Part shown: positions 42,162-50,444 of the stretch, piece by piece | Layout: each line of letters begins with the position of its first letter | Numbering within the stretch: the stretch's first letter is position 1 | Source: Ruminococcus sp. | GTDB lineage: Bacteria; Bacillota; Clostridia; Oscillospirales; Ruminococcaceae | NCBI GenBank assembly: GCA_017460665.1 | Contig: JAFUAO010000003.1 | Location: 1 to 52,471, forward strand | Reading direction: 5' to 3' | DNA length: 52,471 bases | Notes under the pieces: generated by a model | What the model was told of the DNA's origin: nothing | The model's input: only the letters and a program-made list of their open reading frames with translations | The model's database searches: none | Position numbers and translations under genes: made by a program

Positions 42162-42236
42162 TTGTATTCGTCCTTTCGGTTTTATTGTTGTAAAACCAAC
42201 CGTCCAAACTTTACCAAATAATCGTTGCTAAGGTGT

Positions 42237-42606
42237 TGCCTACGGCACTCCCATTGCCTTCATCAGGGCAATCTCACGGAACTCCTCGCCGATCGTGAAG
42301 CCGATAGTGAACCTGAGCACGACGAAGGCTGTGATCATGAGTATGATACTGATCATCATCATGATGTAGGCCACGATCATATCGTAAAGATAGATCCCCC
42401 ACGTTCAGCTCGAACACGTCCCCCACCTTGACGTCCAGATCCTGGAGGAAGGGCAAGTTGGCGTAGAAGCTGCCTTTTTCCACATCGGTGATGATGTTGT
42501 TGATACTGGCTGCCGCAAACATGGAGCACAGCATCACGAACAGCAGGAGTATGACGTTCATGGTCTTTTTTCTTTTGAGGTCCTTTTTAAGTACTCTCCA
42601 AAACAT
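42237..42606 (-). pseudogene. Decayed FtsX-type ABC permease
   Basis: The start is intact: MFWRVLKKDLKRKKTMNVILLLFVMLCSMFAAASIN is the usual first helix of large VEX/Bce-like permeases. After KVGDVFELNVG (near 42400) the frame shifts and most of the protein is missing. What remains is one FtsX fragment with DMIVAYIMMMISIILMITAFVVLRF and EEFREIALMKAMGVP, ending in a stop at once. A normal member has more than 600 residues; about 120 remain. With the two-component relic at 39757-40432 it may be the remains of one transport/sensing operon. Confidence 0.85.
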
Positions 42607-42732
42607 GATCTTACCTCGTTTCGTTAGTGGTCTTTTCTATGCTCTTATGATACCACAGAGTTTCTTAACAAGTCCTTAACTTTTGAAAAGAGCCAGTTTT
42701 CTGCTGTTTTTCGGAGGATAGACCGGCTGTGC

Positions 42733-42761
42733 TTGACGATCATGGGTCCTGAGAGTATAAT
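42733..42761 (+). promoter_or_regulatory. Promoter of the DMT transporter gene
   Basis: TTGACG (42733-42738), 17-bp spacer, TATAAT (42756-42761). A GGGCAGT/ACTGCCC hairpin (42768-42786) lies in the leader. Confidence 0.88.
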
Positions 42762-42810
42762 ACTAATGGGCAGTTTTTGACTGCCCCTGATCATCATTGG
42801 AAGTGAAAAA

Positions 42811-43758
42811 ATGGAAACTCACAAAAAAAACGCACTCATATTCCTGGGTGCATTCCTCTGCTGCTTTCTCTGGGGGAGCGCCTTTCCCGGGATCAAGATA
42901 GGCTACGGCCTCTGGGGGATCTCAGGCAGCGACACCTGGCAGATCATCCGCTTTGCCGGGATAAGGTTCCTCCTTGCAGGAGCTCTTGTGATCGCCTTTG
43001 CCAGCATTATGAGGAGGCGGCTCCTTCTCCCGAGGCCCGGCGAGCTGATACCGATCGCCTTCCTCAGCCTTTTCCAGACAGTCGGCCAGTACATCTTCTT
43101 CTATCTGGGACTTGCCCACACCACCGGCGTGAATTCGGCGGTAGTGGACTCGCTGACCTCATTTTTTGCGATCATCATCGCAAGCCTCTTCATGAAAATG
43201 GAAAGGCTCACCGGCCGGAAGATCCTCGGCTGTATGCTGGGCTTTTCAGGAGTCCTGCTCATAAACCTGACGCCGGAGGGCTTCTCCTTCCGGCCTTTAG
43301 GCGACGGCCTTGTGGCGCTGTCGGCCCTGTGCTACGGGGTCTCCTCGGCGCTGATCAAGAGATATTCCGCAAGCCACGACACTGTGCTGTTCAGCGGCTT
43401 CCAGTTCATGCTCGGCGGCGCCGTCATGATCCTTGTGGGACAGAGCGGCCTGGCCCTTGCCGGAGAGCGCTCCACCTCCGTCGCTGAGCCCACAGGCGCC
43501 GCACTTATCCTGCTGTATCTGGCGCTGGTGTCCAGCGTTGCGTATACCCTCTGGGGGATCCTGCTAAGGAGCAGCGATGTCTCCAAGATCTCGATCTTCG
43601 GCTTCATGAACCCGGTGATCGGGGTGATCCTCTCGGCTCTCCTTTTAGGGGAGGCCGGACAGCTGGGTCCCAAGCACGCCGCTGCGCTCCTGCTGATAGC
43701 GGCAGGGATAGCCGCCGTGAATATAGCTCCCAAAAATACCGAGCAGAGCCATGGGTGA
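42811..43758 (+). CDS. DMT-superfamily (EamA) transporter
   Basis: 315 residues with ten predicted membrane helices in two EamA repeats. Helix 1 reads IFLGAFLCCFLWGSAFPGIKIGYGLW; the first repeat ends near VLLINLTPEGFSF, and the second contains LYLALVSSVAYTLWGILLR and ISIFGFMNPVIGVILSALLLGE. Members export amino acids or metabolites; the substrate is unknown. The ribosome site (GGAAGTG) is weak. It has its own promoter and a leader hairpin, which might regulate it. Confidence 0.92.
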   Translation: METHKKNALIFLGAFLCCFLWGSAFPGIKIGYGLWGISGSDTWQIIRFAGIRFLLAGALVIAFASIMRRRLLLPRPGELIPIAFLSLFQTVGQYIFFYLGLAHTTGVNSAVVDSLTSFFAIIIASLFMKMERLTGRKILGCMLGFSGVLLINLTPEGFSFRPLGDGLVALSALCYGVSSALIKRYSASHDTVLFSGFQFMLGGAVMILVGQSGLALAGERSTSVAEPTGAALILLYLALVSSVAYTLWGILLRSSDVSKISIFGFMNPVIGVILSALLLGEAGQLGPKHAAALLLIAAGIAAVNIAPKNTEQSHG

Positions 43759-43773
43759 GGCGCCCGTGGCTCT
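43745..43773. terminator. Bidirectional terminator overlapping the DMT gene end
   Basis: AGAGCCATGGG and CCCGTGGCTCT arms, followed by TTATTTG, between convergent genes. Confidence 0.7.
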
Positions 43774-44904
43774 TTATTTGCTGTTGGCTCTTCCGATACG
43801 GTAGATCACGCTGTAAACTGCGAAAACGCAGATCACCGTAACGGCGATGTTGACGTACATATTTTCCCGGAAGGCCGCCATAAGTCCCACGAAGGCAGCG
43901 GCAAAGGCTCCCATGGTCAGGTAGAAGCCGGCCTTTGGCTTACAGCTCTTCCTTGCGTAGCCGGTGGTCAGGAACAGCGACACATAGAATATCAGGAAGG
44001 ACGTGATCAAAAGCACCATTTTCGGCAGGAGCTTCACCTCGCTGTCCTGCATGAATTCCAGGGAATTGGTGATGTTGTTAAGGCCGAATATGATGAACAG
44101 GTGGATCAGCATATAGCCAAGGCCGCTGCTGGACTGCTCACGGTCGATGATCTTGTCGTAGACCGTGCCGTAGCTGAGGAAAAGTCCCACTACGATCAGG
44201 AAGGACATCAGCGAGAAATAGACCCTTGCCGGGGTAAGTCTGCCGGTGAAGTACTCCGAGACAGCGATCACCATTTCTCCGAAGGTGAACACTACATACA
44301 GCATGGCTCGCTCGGAAAGGTGGGCGAAGTCTACGGCCTTAGCGGCACCGCCGCCGGACTTCACCGACGAGGCCACCATGCCGAAGAGTATGGGGATCCC
44401 GGAAACATCGGTCCCTGTGAGCCTGTAGACCGGTATGGTCCCCAGCACCAGCAGGGCCTGTATGAGCAGGGTCGCTGAGATGTGTCGGATAAGAGCTCTG
44501 TGCTCCGGGTCCTTGGAGCGGCTGCGGAGCTCTATCAGGTATTGCAGGGCCACATTCAGCAGGATCGCCGCCCATGCCACATGGTACTGGGTGTGATAGC
44601 TCTCCCACTGAGCACGGGTGCCCTCTGCCACAAAGTAGAGAAGGAACATATTGGAGAACAGGAAGATATGCTCCCTCAGGCCGTTCCTTCCGTAGAGGTT
44701 TATGTAGTAGGTGGAATAGTTCCAGATCTGGATCACCGCAAGGGTACACAGAACATATGCAAGGAACATTCCCGGCTGGATCTCTCCTCCGCTCATATGG
44801 TGGAGCAGAGAGTTGTTCCGGCCGATGATATAGACGAAGATCAGGTCGTAGATCAGCTCAAGATACTCGACCTTTTTCTCTTCCTTGATGAGATCCTTTG
44901 TCAT
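43774..44904 (-). CDS. LtrA-family (low temperature requirement A) membrane protein
   Basis: 376 residues with about ten membrane helices. The N-terminal VEYLELIYDLIFVYIIGR segment is the LtrA signature, and the paired helices with YVVFTFGEMVIAVSEYFTGRL match the second conserved part of the family. The family was named from Listeria cold growth; the biochemical role is unknown. The ATG has an AGGAGAGAAGCT site upstream. Confidence 0.88.
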   Translation of the reverse strand: MTKDLIKEEKKVEYLELIYDLIFVYIIGRNNSLLHHMSGGEIQPGMFLAYVLCTLAVIQIWNYSTYYINLYGRNGLREHIFLFSNMFLLYFVAEGTRAQWESYHTQYHVAWAAILLNVALQYLIELRSRSKDPEHRALIRHISATLLIQALLVLGTIPVYRLTGTDVSGIPILFGMVASSVKSGGGAAKAVDFAHLSERAMLYVVFTFGEMVIAVSEYFTGRLTPARVYFSLMSFLIVVGLFLSYGTVYDKIIDREQSSSGLGYMLIHLFIIFGLNNITNSLEFMQDSEVKLLPKMVLLITSFLIFYVSLFLTTGYARKSCKPKAGFYLTMGAFAAAFVGLMAAFRENMYVNIAVTVICVFAVYSVIYRIGRANSK

Positions 44905-44960
44905 AGCTTCTCTCCTGTCGTGAGTATATTGGGGAGCGCTCTCCGCTCCCGGAGCGTATA

Positions 44961-44990
44961 CGAAAAGGGACTGCTGAGCAGTCCCTTTTT
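44961..44990. terminator. Terminator of the dockerin gene at 44991
   Basis: AAAGGGACTGCT and AGCAGTCCCTTT palindrome followed by T-runs on both strands. Confidence 0.9.
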
Positions 44991-46127
44991 TCAGGTCTTC
45001 CCTGCCTCTGTGACAAGCTCCCGCATAAGGATCATATCGTAAACGTCAAGGCGCTCATCCTCGCAAAGGTCGGCCATCTCCCAGTTAGGGAGCTCCGTAT
45101 CCGGCACCCCAAGGAGCCATTTTTGCAGCAGCACAGCGTCGGCGATATTCGCCTCTCCGTCGCCGTTTATGTCACCACGGACCTTCTCCTGCGCCTCCTC
45201 TATCGGAGCCATGCTGGGCTCGGTATCGCCCCACCACTGTTCCCAGCGGTCGTCGGTGCGGTACGGGGCAACGTCCTCGGACTCGGTCCAGGTGAAAACG
45301 TTGTCATAAAGGTGGCCCTCGTAGTAGTAGAACTGGGCCATTGCACAGATCTCATCGGCGTATGTGCGGTAGGCGCCGTCGTCCTCCGCCATGTCGCACC
45401 AGCCGGTATTGAAGCCCTTCAGACTGTTCCTCACCACATGATAGCCGGTCATGCCGTGGGTGTTTATGCAGAGCTCCACGAAGTGAAGGATCTTGCGGAT
45501 ACCCATGTGGTTTGAAATTATGGCGTCGTAGAAATTCTGGGGAGTGAAGGAGTACTGATACATCTCAGGCACGTTGTCCTCCTTCACAAATGTGGGATCA
45601 CAATCCGCAAAGGCCGTAACAGCGGTCTGTAGAGTACCGTAGGCGTGAGCAGGATCCACTCCGAAGCCCTTCTGCTGGGCAGTCTCAAGGTCAGCACCGT
45701 CGCCGTTACCTCCAAGAGTGGACTCCCTTGAGCCGAGCCCCAGAAATAGAGCATAGACCTTCTCACGCTCGGGCTGGCCAAGGCGCACGGAGATCAGGTC
45801 CCAGTGCTCGTCGATCTCCTTATACAGAGCGTATTTGACCTCCTGAACGGTCATAGCGTGGTTTATGGCCCGGATCTCCTCCTCAGAAGCGTCAGCAGGA
45901 GTGTTCCTCTCGCCGTAGTTGAACGGGTTGCCCACGCCCTCCTTCTGCACATCACGAGAGGTATCGTGAGCGGGATCGCACTCATCCCCGGCATGGCCGT
46001 AGCCGCCGGAGGCTCCGCTGATAAGGGGCGAAGGATCGCTTTCAGCGGCGGTGACGGCCGGAAGCTGGACAGCTCCCAAAAGCATGGAAGCGGATATGAT
46101 AGTTGAGATCAGTTTTTTGCAGATCAC
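44991..46127 (-). CDS. Secreted dockerin protein with possible lysozyme-like domain
   Basis: 378 residues. It starts at GTG behind AGGAGGGAACGCTT, with a signal peptide (to about residue 28, AVTAAES). Residues about 85-290 form one domain; the stretch REKVYALFLGLGSRESTLGG and the following GVDPAHAYGTLQTAV resemble the catalytic-glutamate region of lysozyme/transglycosylase-like folds, though this is a weak match. Several aromatic residues (YYYEGHLYDNVFTW, WEQWWGD) could bind glycan. A type I dockerin ends the protein (GDINGDGEANIADAV and DERLDVYDMILMREL). It is a cellulosome subunit whose substrate could be a plant, fungal or bacterial wall polymer. Confidence 0.82.
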   Translation of the reverse strand: MICKKLISTIISASMLLGAVQLPAVTAAESDPSPLISGASGGYGHAGDECDPAHDTSRDVQKEGVGNPFNYGERNTPADASEEEIRAINHAMTVQEVKYALYKEIDEHWDLISVRLGQPEREKVYALFLGLGSRESTLGGNGDGADLETAQQKGFGVDPAHAYGTLQTAVTAFADCDPTFVKEDNVPEMYQYSFTPQNFYDAIISNHMGIRKILHFVELCINTHGMTGYHVVRNSLKGFNTGWCDMAEDDGAYRTYADEICAMAQFYYYEGHLYDNVFTWTESEDVAPYRTDDRWEQWWGDTEPSMAPIEEAQEKVRGDINGDGEANIADAVLLQKWLLGVPDTELPNWEMADLCEDERLDVYDMILMRELVTEAGKT

Positions 46128-46301
46128 AAGCGTTCCCTCCTTGTTTTTTCTTAATTATAGCACGACATTCGGAAAAATGCAAGGGGCGGGCTCCGAGAGC
46201 TCGGAATGGGGTGAGAAAAGAGCTGAAAGGCACTCTCCGGCTCATGCAGTCCGAGGACCTAGATCCGAGCATTTCCTGCATGAAACGACAAAATTTATGC
46301 A

Positions 46302-46330
46302 TTGACAACAAGAAAGTAATGTGCTATACT
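46302..46330 (+). promoter_or_regulatory. Promoter of the small RNA
   Basis: Consensus TTGACA (46302-46307), 17-bp spacer ending in TGC, TATACT (46325-46330). Confidence 0.9.
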
Positions 46331-46336
46331 ATATAA

Positions 46337-46432
46337 GTCAGCGGTCGCAGCACTTGTCTCAGCTTTTTCGCAGCACTCGTTTTTCCTTCCGCTGATACCA
46401 GACTGCCCCTCCGGAATGGAGGGGCTTTTCTT
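46337..46432 (+). ncRNA. Candidate small RNA of about 95 nt
   Basis: It has a strong promoter and a terminator (GCCCCTCC and GGAGGGGC arms, 46405-46425, then TTTTCTT) but no reading frame or ribosome site between. The RNA has a closing stem TCAGCGG/CCGCTGA (46338-46344 with 46389-46395). Inside it lie two nearly identical 13-nt repeats, TCGCAGCACTTGT (46345-46357) and TCGCAGCACTCGT (46368-46380), each followed by a pyrimidine-rich stretch. The repeated exposed segments look like two copies of an interaction site for a target RNA or protein. It matches no RNA family I know. Confidence 0.75.
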
Positions 46433-46504
46433 ATAAAAGACCGCCTGAGCTCACAGTAAGAAGCTGACAGACTGGAGCAGGAGCGGCTTTCGGAGTATAG
46501 AGGG

Positions 46505-46533
46505 TTGACTTCCGGCGGCGAGGGGGGTATAAT
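46505..46533 (+). promoter_or_regulatory. Promoter-like sequence before the small AT-rich operon
   Basis: TTGACT (46505-46510), 17-bp G-rich spacer, TATAAT (46528-46533). The first possible start codon overlaps it closely. Confidence 0.55.
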
Positions 46534-46534
46534 G

Positions 46535-46669
46535 GTGTCAGATAGTAATGGAGATCTGTTTAAGCCTGTAACTCAAGAAGCTATTGACAGCGTTCCTAAG
46601 CTCCTAATGATAGACAAACTTATAATAGAACCAGATGTTGCCAAGAAGATCATGAAAGGAAGTGGATCA
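46535..46669 (+). CDS. Short frame before the 73-residue gene, possibly a remnant
   Basis: A frame of 44 residues beginning at GTG (VSDSNGDLFKPVTQEAIDSV, then PKLLMIDKLIIEPDVAKKIM). No ribosome site is evident, and the -10 box directly abuts the start. It may be the C-terminal tail of a lost larger gene rather than a real small gene. Its stop lies 2 bases before the next ATG. Confidence 0.4.
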
Positions 46670-46671
46670 TA

Positions 46672-46893
46672 ATGCTTAGCAAAGCAATTGAGTTTGCAAA
46701 AAATAACGGCTTTAATGGAGCTAAGTATCATTGTGAATGGAACGGCTTTAAGTGTTATGAGCCACTATTCGATAGATCAAAAGAAAGTAGGAAAGTTGGT
46801 ATGCTTGAAATACTTGTTGATCGATCAGGCAATGCTCGAATGGCAACATCGGAAGAATTTTTTGAAATATTAGACAATTTACCCGATGAATAA
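46672..46893 (+). CDS. Small unknown protein, AT-rich
   Basis: 73 residues, soluble, with a helix at the start (MLSKAIEFAKNNGFNGAKY), a beta-like middle (MLEILVDRSGNARMATSEE) and an acidic end. AAAGGAAGTGGATCATA precedes the ATG. The family is not recognised. Its size, composition and tight coupling to an upstream tail-like frame fit an immunity-type protein left after a toxin gene was lost, but this is speculative. Confidence 0.6.
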   Translation: MLSKAIEFAKNNGFNGAKYHCEWNGFKCYEPLFDRSKESRKVGMLEILVDRSGNARMATSEEFFEILDNLPDE

Positions 46894-46898
46894 CGGCT

Positions 46899-46928
46899 AA
46901 ACCGCCCTCACCTGAGAGCGGTTTTCTT
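46899..46928 (+). terminator. Terminator of the small operon
   Basis: AAACCGC-CTC and GAG-GCGGTTTT arms followed by TCTTAT. Confidence 0.75.
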
Positions 46929-47025
46929 ATACCCAAAACTCAAAATGCTCATATAACGCTTATAAGCATTTGCGACCGGTTTGAAACTAAGCTGCAAGTG
47001 ATTTTTTATGCTCGGAGGTGACACT

Positions 47026-47110
47026 ATGGCTCACAAAAGGTCTGCGGTATCTGCGGCAATCCGGTGGACTTCATGCAGAAATATCCCCACCCCCTGAGCC
47101 CATGCATAGA
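47026..47110 (+). pseudogene. 5' fragment of an HNH endonuclease gene
   Basis: After TCGGAGGTGACACT an ATG opens a frame that is soon shifted. In the adjoining frame the text reads KVCGICGNPVDFMQKYPHPLSP, the N-terminal zinc and linker part of phage-type HNH nucleases (CxxCGxPVD...YPHPLSP, normally followed by DHI). The catalytic part is absent because the sequence runs into the 3' end of the cas1 remnant on the other strand. Only about 30 codons remain. Confidence 0.75.
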
Positions 47111-47620
47111 TCAGTCCTCACCTCCCGTGAGCGTGTCCGTGGTCCGTTTATTCTCCTGCCACGCAGTCAGGACCTTTTTCTTGCCGTCCTTCGTCAGGTA
47201 GACCGCACCGCTCTCCTGCTTTTCAAAGTCGCCTATATTCAGCTTTCTGAGATCTATCAGGGTGAGCGTCAGCCTTTCGGCGATGCACCTTGCCTCCTCC
47301 ACCAAGGCGCAGGCCAGACTGCGCCTGCCCGAGCGGAAGGAATGATAAAAGCCGCAGCAGCTATCCAGCCCCACGCTCTCCAGCGCAGAGGCATATGAGC
47401 TGGTCATGATCGTGTACAGGAACGACAGCACAGCATTGACCGGATCAAGAGGAGGCCGCTTCGTTTGTCCGCTGACGAAAAAGTCCTCCTTCTGGGCTCG
47501 GATCAGCCTGTTGAAGATACTGAAATACGCCTTGGCGCAGCTACCCTCTAGGCCCATGATAGTCTCGGTGTCGTTCATTTCATAGACGTGTTCGATACCG
47601 CTCTCCAGATACTCAACAGC
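47111..47620 (-). pseudogene. cas1: cas1 remnant (type I-C)
   Basis: The middle part of the Cas1 integrase: EYLESGIEHVYEMND, MGLEGSCAKAYFSIFNRLI, RPPLDPVNAVLSFLYTIM, ALESVGLDSCCGFYHSFR, FEKQESGAVYLTKDGKKKVLTAWQ. A complete Cas1 has about 340 residues; here the first 140 or so and the last 40 or so are missing. Its 5' side is fused in another frame to the cas4 remnant, and its 3' side abuts the HNH fragment. Catalytic residues in the C-terminal lobe are partly present, but the protein cannot work. Confidence 0.88.
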
Positions 47621-48055
47621 TCATCGTACTTCTGAAATTCGCTGTCGAAGGGCAGGCGGACCCTCTTTCGTGTGTCGGCGTAGTAGATGAAGGCCTCGCT
47701 GTCACAGTCCCAGATCTGGTCGGCGCATATCTTCTGAGCGAAGACCTGTATGGCGTCGGTCTCGTTGAAGCTGCCTTTTTTGGGAGCTCTGGGCTTGTAC
47801 TCCACGATCCTCACCTGAAAGAGCCCCTCATGGCCCTCCACCGGAACACCGCTGCTGCTGCGGATGAATTCCACACAGTCCGTCACGCCGTAGATGTCGT
47901 ACTCCGGAAGGTCGTTATACACGGCTATATCGCTCCGGACCACCTTTTTTCTGTCGGAGTAGCTGTGGCTGCCGTCGTGAACGTGCTGGTGCTGGATATT
48001 GGCCTTGACCACGAAGGCGTTCTCCGCCCAGTCGTCGTTCACCTCCAGCAGCGCA
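47575..48055 (-). pseudogene. cas4: cas4 remnant (type I-C)
   Basis: The Cas4 exonuclease core is recognisable from LLEVNDDWAENAFVV through IYGVTDCVEF, IVEYKPRAPKKG, DAIQVFAQKICADQIWDCD and FIYYADTRKRVRLPF. The N-terminal part (with its first cysteine) and the C-terminal Fe-S cysteine cluster are missing. The 5' end is fused out of frame to the first codons of cas7; the 3' end runs into the cas1 remnant and stops at 47575. Confidence 0.85.
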
Positions 48056-48100
48056 AAGCATTACGAACTCATATCTGTTCTTGATAGCATCGTTCTCCAT
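48055..48100 (-). pseudogene. cas7: cas7 (csd2) 5' stub
   Basis: Behind AAAGGAATACAGATC the ATG at 48100 starts MENDAIKNRYEFVML, the typical N-terminus of type I-C Cas7. After 15 codons the sequence jumps to cas4, so nearly the whole 290-residue backbone protein is deleted. Confidence 0.8.
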
Positions 48101-48135
48101 GATCTGTATTCCTTTCATTCACTTTTAGTTGAGGT

Positions 48136-49717
48136 TTAGAGCTTCTTGTTCATTTGATAATAGCCGACGATGAACCTTCCCTGATCGTCGAGGCTGAGGG
48201 TCGGCGGGAAGCCTCCGTTAAGGCCGTCGGTGATGTCTCCGATCAGCCTGTTGTAGTAGACCGAAGTTCCCTCGCTCAGCTTCCTCATGTGGTTCTGCGC
48301 CAGCTTTGCCAGCTTCGGGAAAACGCTGGACGGACGTGAGCGGCAGAGGCAAAATAGGCATCCTTGATCGTCGGGTTAAGACTGCCCCCTGAAGAGTCCT
48401 GCTGGATCTTCTCGTAGACCGCAAATAGACCGCCGCAAAGGTATGCGGGATCCTTGTTTGCTTCGTTCCATGCCATAGTGATCTCCTCCTGTTTGTATTT
48501 TCTGTTGAGGCAGGCCTTTATTATACCTGCCCGAGTGTCGTTCAGCTTGGTGTAAGGCGAGTTCTCCTCATCGCTGTCGGTCTTTACACGCCTTACCACC
48601 GTCGCAAGGAGAGCGTCGGGGTAACGGGTGCCGCTGAGCGCCGCAAGCATTATCGCCGACATCAGCGGAGGCGGCACCAGATCGTTGCTGGACTTAGGCG
48701 AGACCAGCTCCTTGGCGAGCCGCCCGAAGTATACCGGCCGGGCGTTCTTCTCGTTTATCATAAGGTCACTCTGGTGGGCCATAAGGTCCTCCAGCATCTC
48801 TCCAAAGGAACCTCTGTACATGAATTTCTGACAGATCCTTGAGGAGTTTGGCGTAAGGCCGGCTATGTAGAAGGTCACGCTGCTATCGTCTAAGAGGCTG
48901 TCTATGGACTCCCGGTCGGCGGTGTAGCCCTTCCCTGCATACTGCATGAACTTAGCGATAGTCTCATCGGTCTCGTCGCCGCCGGAGTTCCCAAGAAAGG
49001 CCGAGAACACGCTGCATTCCTCGCTGTCGTCCTCCTTTATGGCGAACCATATCAGCACCATGCCCTCGATAGTGCAGTGGTGCTTCCTGTCTGACAGCAG
49101 CTTGTTGAACGCACCGGTGTACTTCTTCATCGCTTCCTCGGAGACGCTGCCGTTGAACGACTGGGTCTTTCCGTATGACTCAAAGGAGGTGTCGTTCATG
49201 CAAACCAGCTGACAGCCGGATGCCTGTCCTCCGGGGAATTTTACCTTGTCATGGAGCCTTGCGATCGGCAGCCTCTCCCCCAATATACCGCAAACTGAAA
49301 CGTCCTTCGGATCTGGGCCGGGGGCTTTCGCAGCAAGGGACTGATACTTCTCTATGAGCTGGGGATCCTGCTCGAGATAGCCGGAGCTCTCACTTAGGGC
49401 AAATCCGAAATATGCCCCTTTGTAGCCCTTCCCCAGCTCCTTGAGGACAGCGTTCTCAGTTTCGTTCTCAGGGCTCCAGCTCTCGATGAATTTCCGGTAA
49501 GCCGTGCAAATGGGGGATCCCAGCACCTCGATGATCTTGTCCTTGCCCTTTTGTCCTTGATCGTCCTCTTCATCATGAAGGGGATGATCTGCTTCAAACT
49601 GCCGTCCTCAGAGAGTATGATCCGGTAGTGTATGTCCTGCTCACCGAAGCACTCCGGGAGCTTCTTCTCGCTGGCCGCCTGCTTGTCTGCGTAGTCGCAC
49701 AGCGCCCTTATCAGCAT
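48136..49717 (-). pseudogene. cas8c: cas8c (csd1), two frameshifts
   Basis: The large Cascade subunit of type I-C. The N-terminus is MLIRALCDYADKQAASEKKL. A one-base loss in an A-run near 49550 (GACAAAAGGGC) shifts the frame; the main body (LGSPICTAYRKFIESW to AYFASAAHVRPAF) lies in the second frame. A further loss near 48340 shifts again, and the true C-terminus (VFPKLAKLAQNHMRKL to FIVGYYQMNKKL) reads to the TAA at 48136. Apart from the shifts the sequence is well preserved over 520 residues, so the damage is fairly recent. Its ATG overlaps the end of cas5c (ATGCTGA). Confidence 0.9.
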
Positions 49718-50436
49718 ATTATCCCCTCCCTGTACCTTGCAACATCTATGACTCCGTCTATCATGTGAGGCCGGTAGTACAGCGGCTCGGCCTTGTCGGA
49801 GAACTTCGGATCCTCCCAGTTCCCGTTCACGGGGACTCCGCCGTCCTCAAATCTCAGCCCGTAGAGCATGAAGCCCAGGTCGATGTCTCCTTTTAGGGAC
49901 TCATGGACGCCGGACAGGTCGAAGTCCTCCACCAGCTCGATCCTGCTGACGGAGAACTCTCTGCACCCAAGGCAGGGCTGGCGGAAGCACTGGCCGTTTT
50001 TCAGCCTCCTCAGCATGATGTTGTAGTGCTTTTCCTCGCTCTCGTCGGGGTGGTCCGACTTGTTCCCTGTTAGCTCGAAGTGGAACTCTATGCCGTAGCG
50101 CACATCTCTCAGCAGCATACCGGCACGCTGGCTGCGCTGCTCCGAGGCAAAGATCTCGGCGCTGCCGGTGCCCCTCATCTGAGAGGTCACTGACCTGAGA
50201 GGGATCTTGGTCTTGATCTCATTTCGGCGGATATTCACGAACCGTATGGGGGCGAATACCACGATCCGGTCCACTACGATCCTGATAGCCGGCTTCCAGT
50301 AGACCGACTTGATCAGCCCCTCCATGGCTGACACTGTGGGAACGTCATAGCTCACACGCTCCGCCTTCATTTCCGGCCTTGTGAAGAGGGCGAGCTCGCC
50401 ATCTACCATTATCTTGGATCCGTAGCTCGATCTCAT
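49711..50436 (-). CDS. cas5c: Cas5c, type I-C crRNA-processing nuclease
   Basis: The only intact gene of the cas operon. At 241 residues it has the Cas5 RAMP start (SKIMVDGELALFTRPEMKAERVSYDVPTVSAMEGLIKSVYWKP) and the PCLGCREFSVSRIEL segment conserved in Cas5c. In type I-C systems Cas5c cuts the pre-crRNA, replacing Cas6. The ATG at 50436 follows AAGGAGCGTG. With no visible array or working Cascade, it probably has no function here unless it serves another locus. Confidence 0.92.
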   Translation of the reverse strand: MRSSYGSKIMVDGELALFTRPEMKAERVSYDVPTVSAMEGLIKSVYWKPAIRIVVDRIVVFAPIRFVNIRRNEIKTKIPLRSVTSQMRGTGSAEIFASEQRSQRAGMLLRDVRYGIEFHFELTGNKSDHPDESEEKHYNIMLRRLKNGQCFRQPCLGCREFSVSRIELVEDFDLSGVHESLKGDIDLGFMLYGLRFEDGGVPVNGNWEDPKFSDKAEPLYYRPHMIDGVIDVARYREGIIC

Positions 50437-50444
50437 CACGCTCC

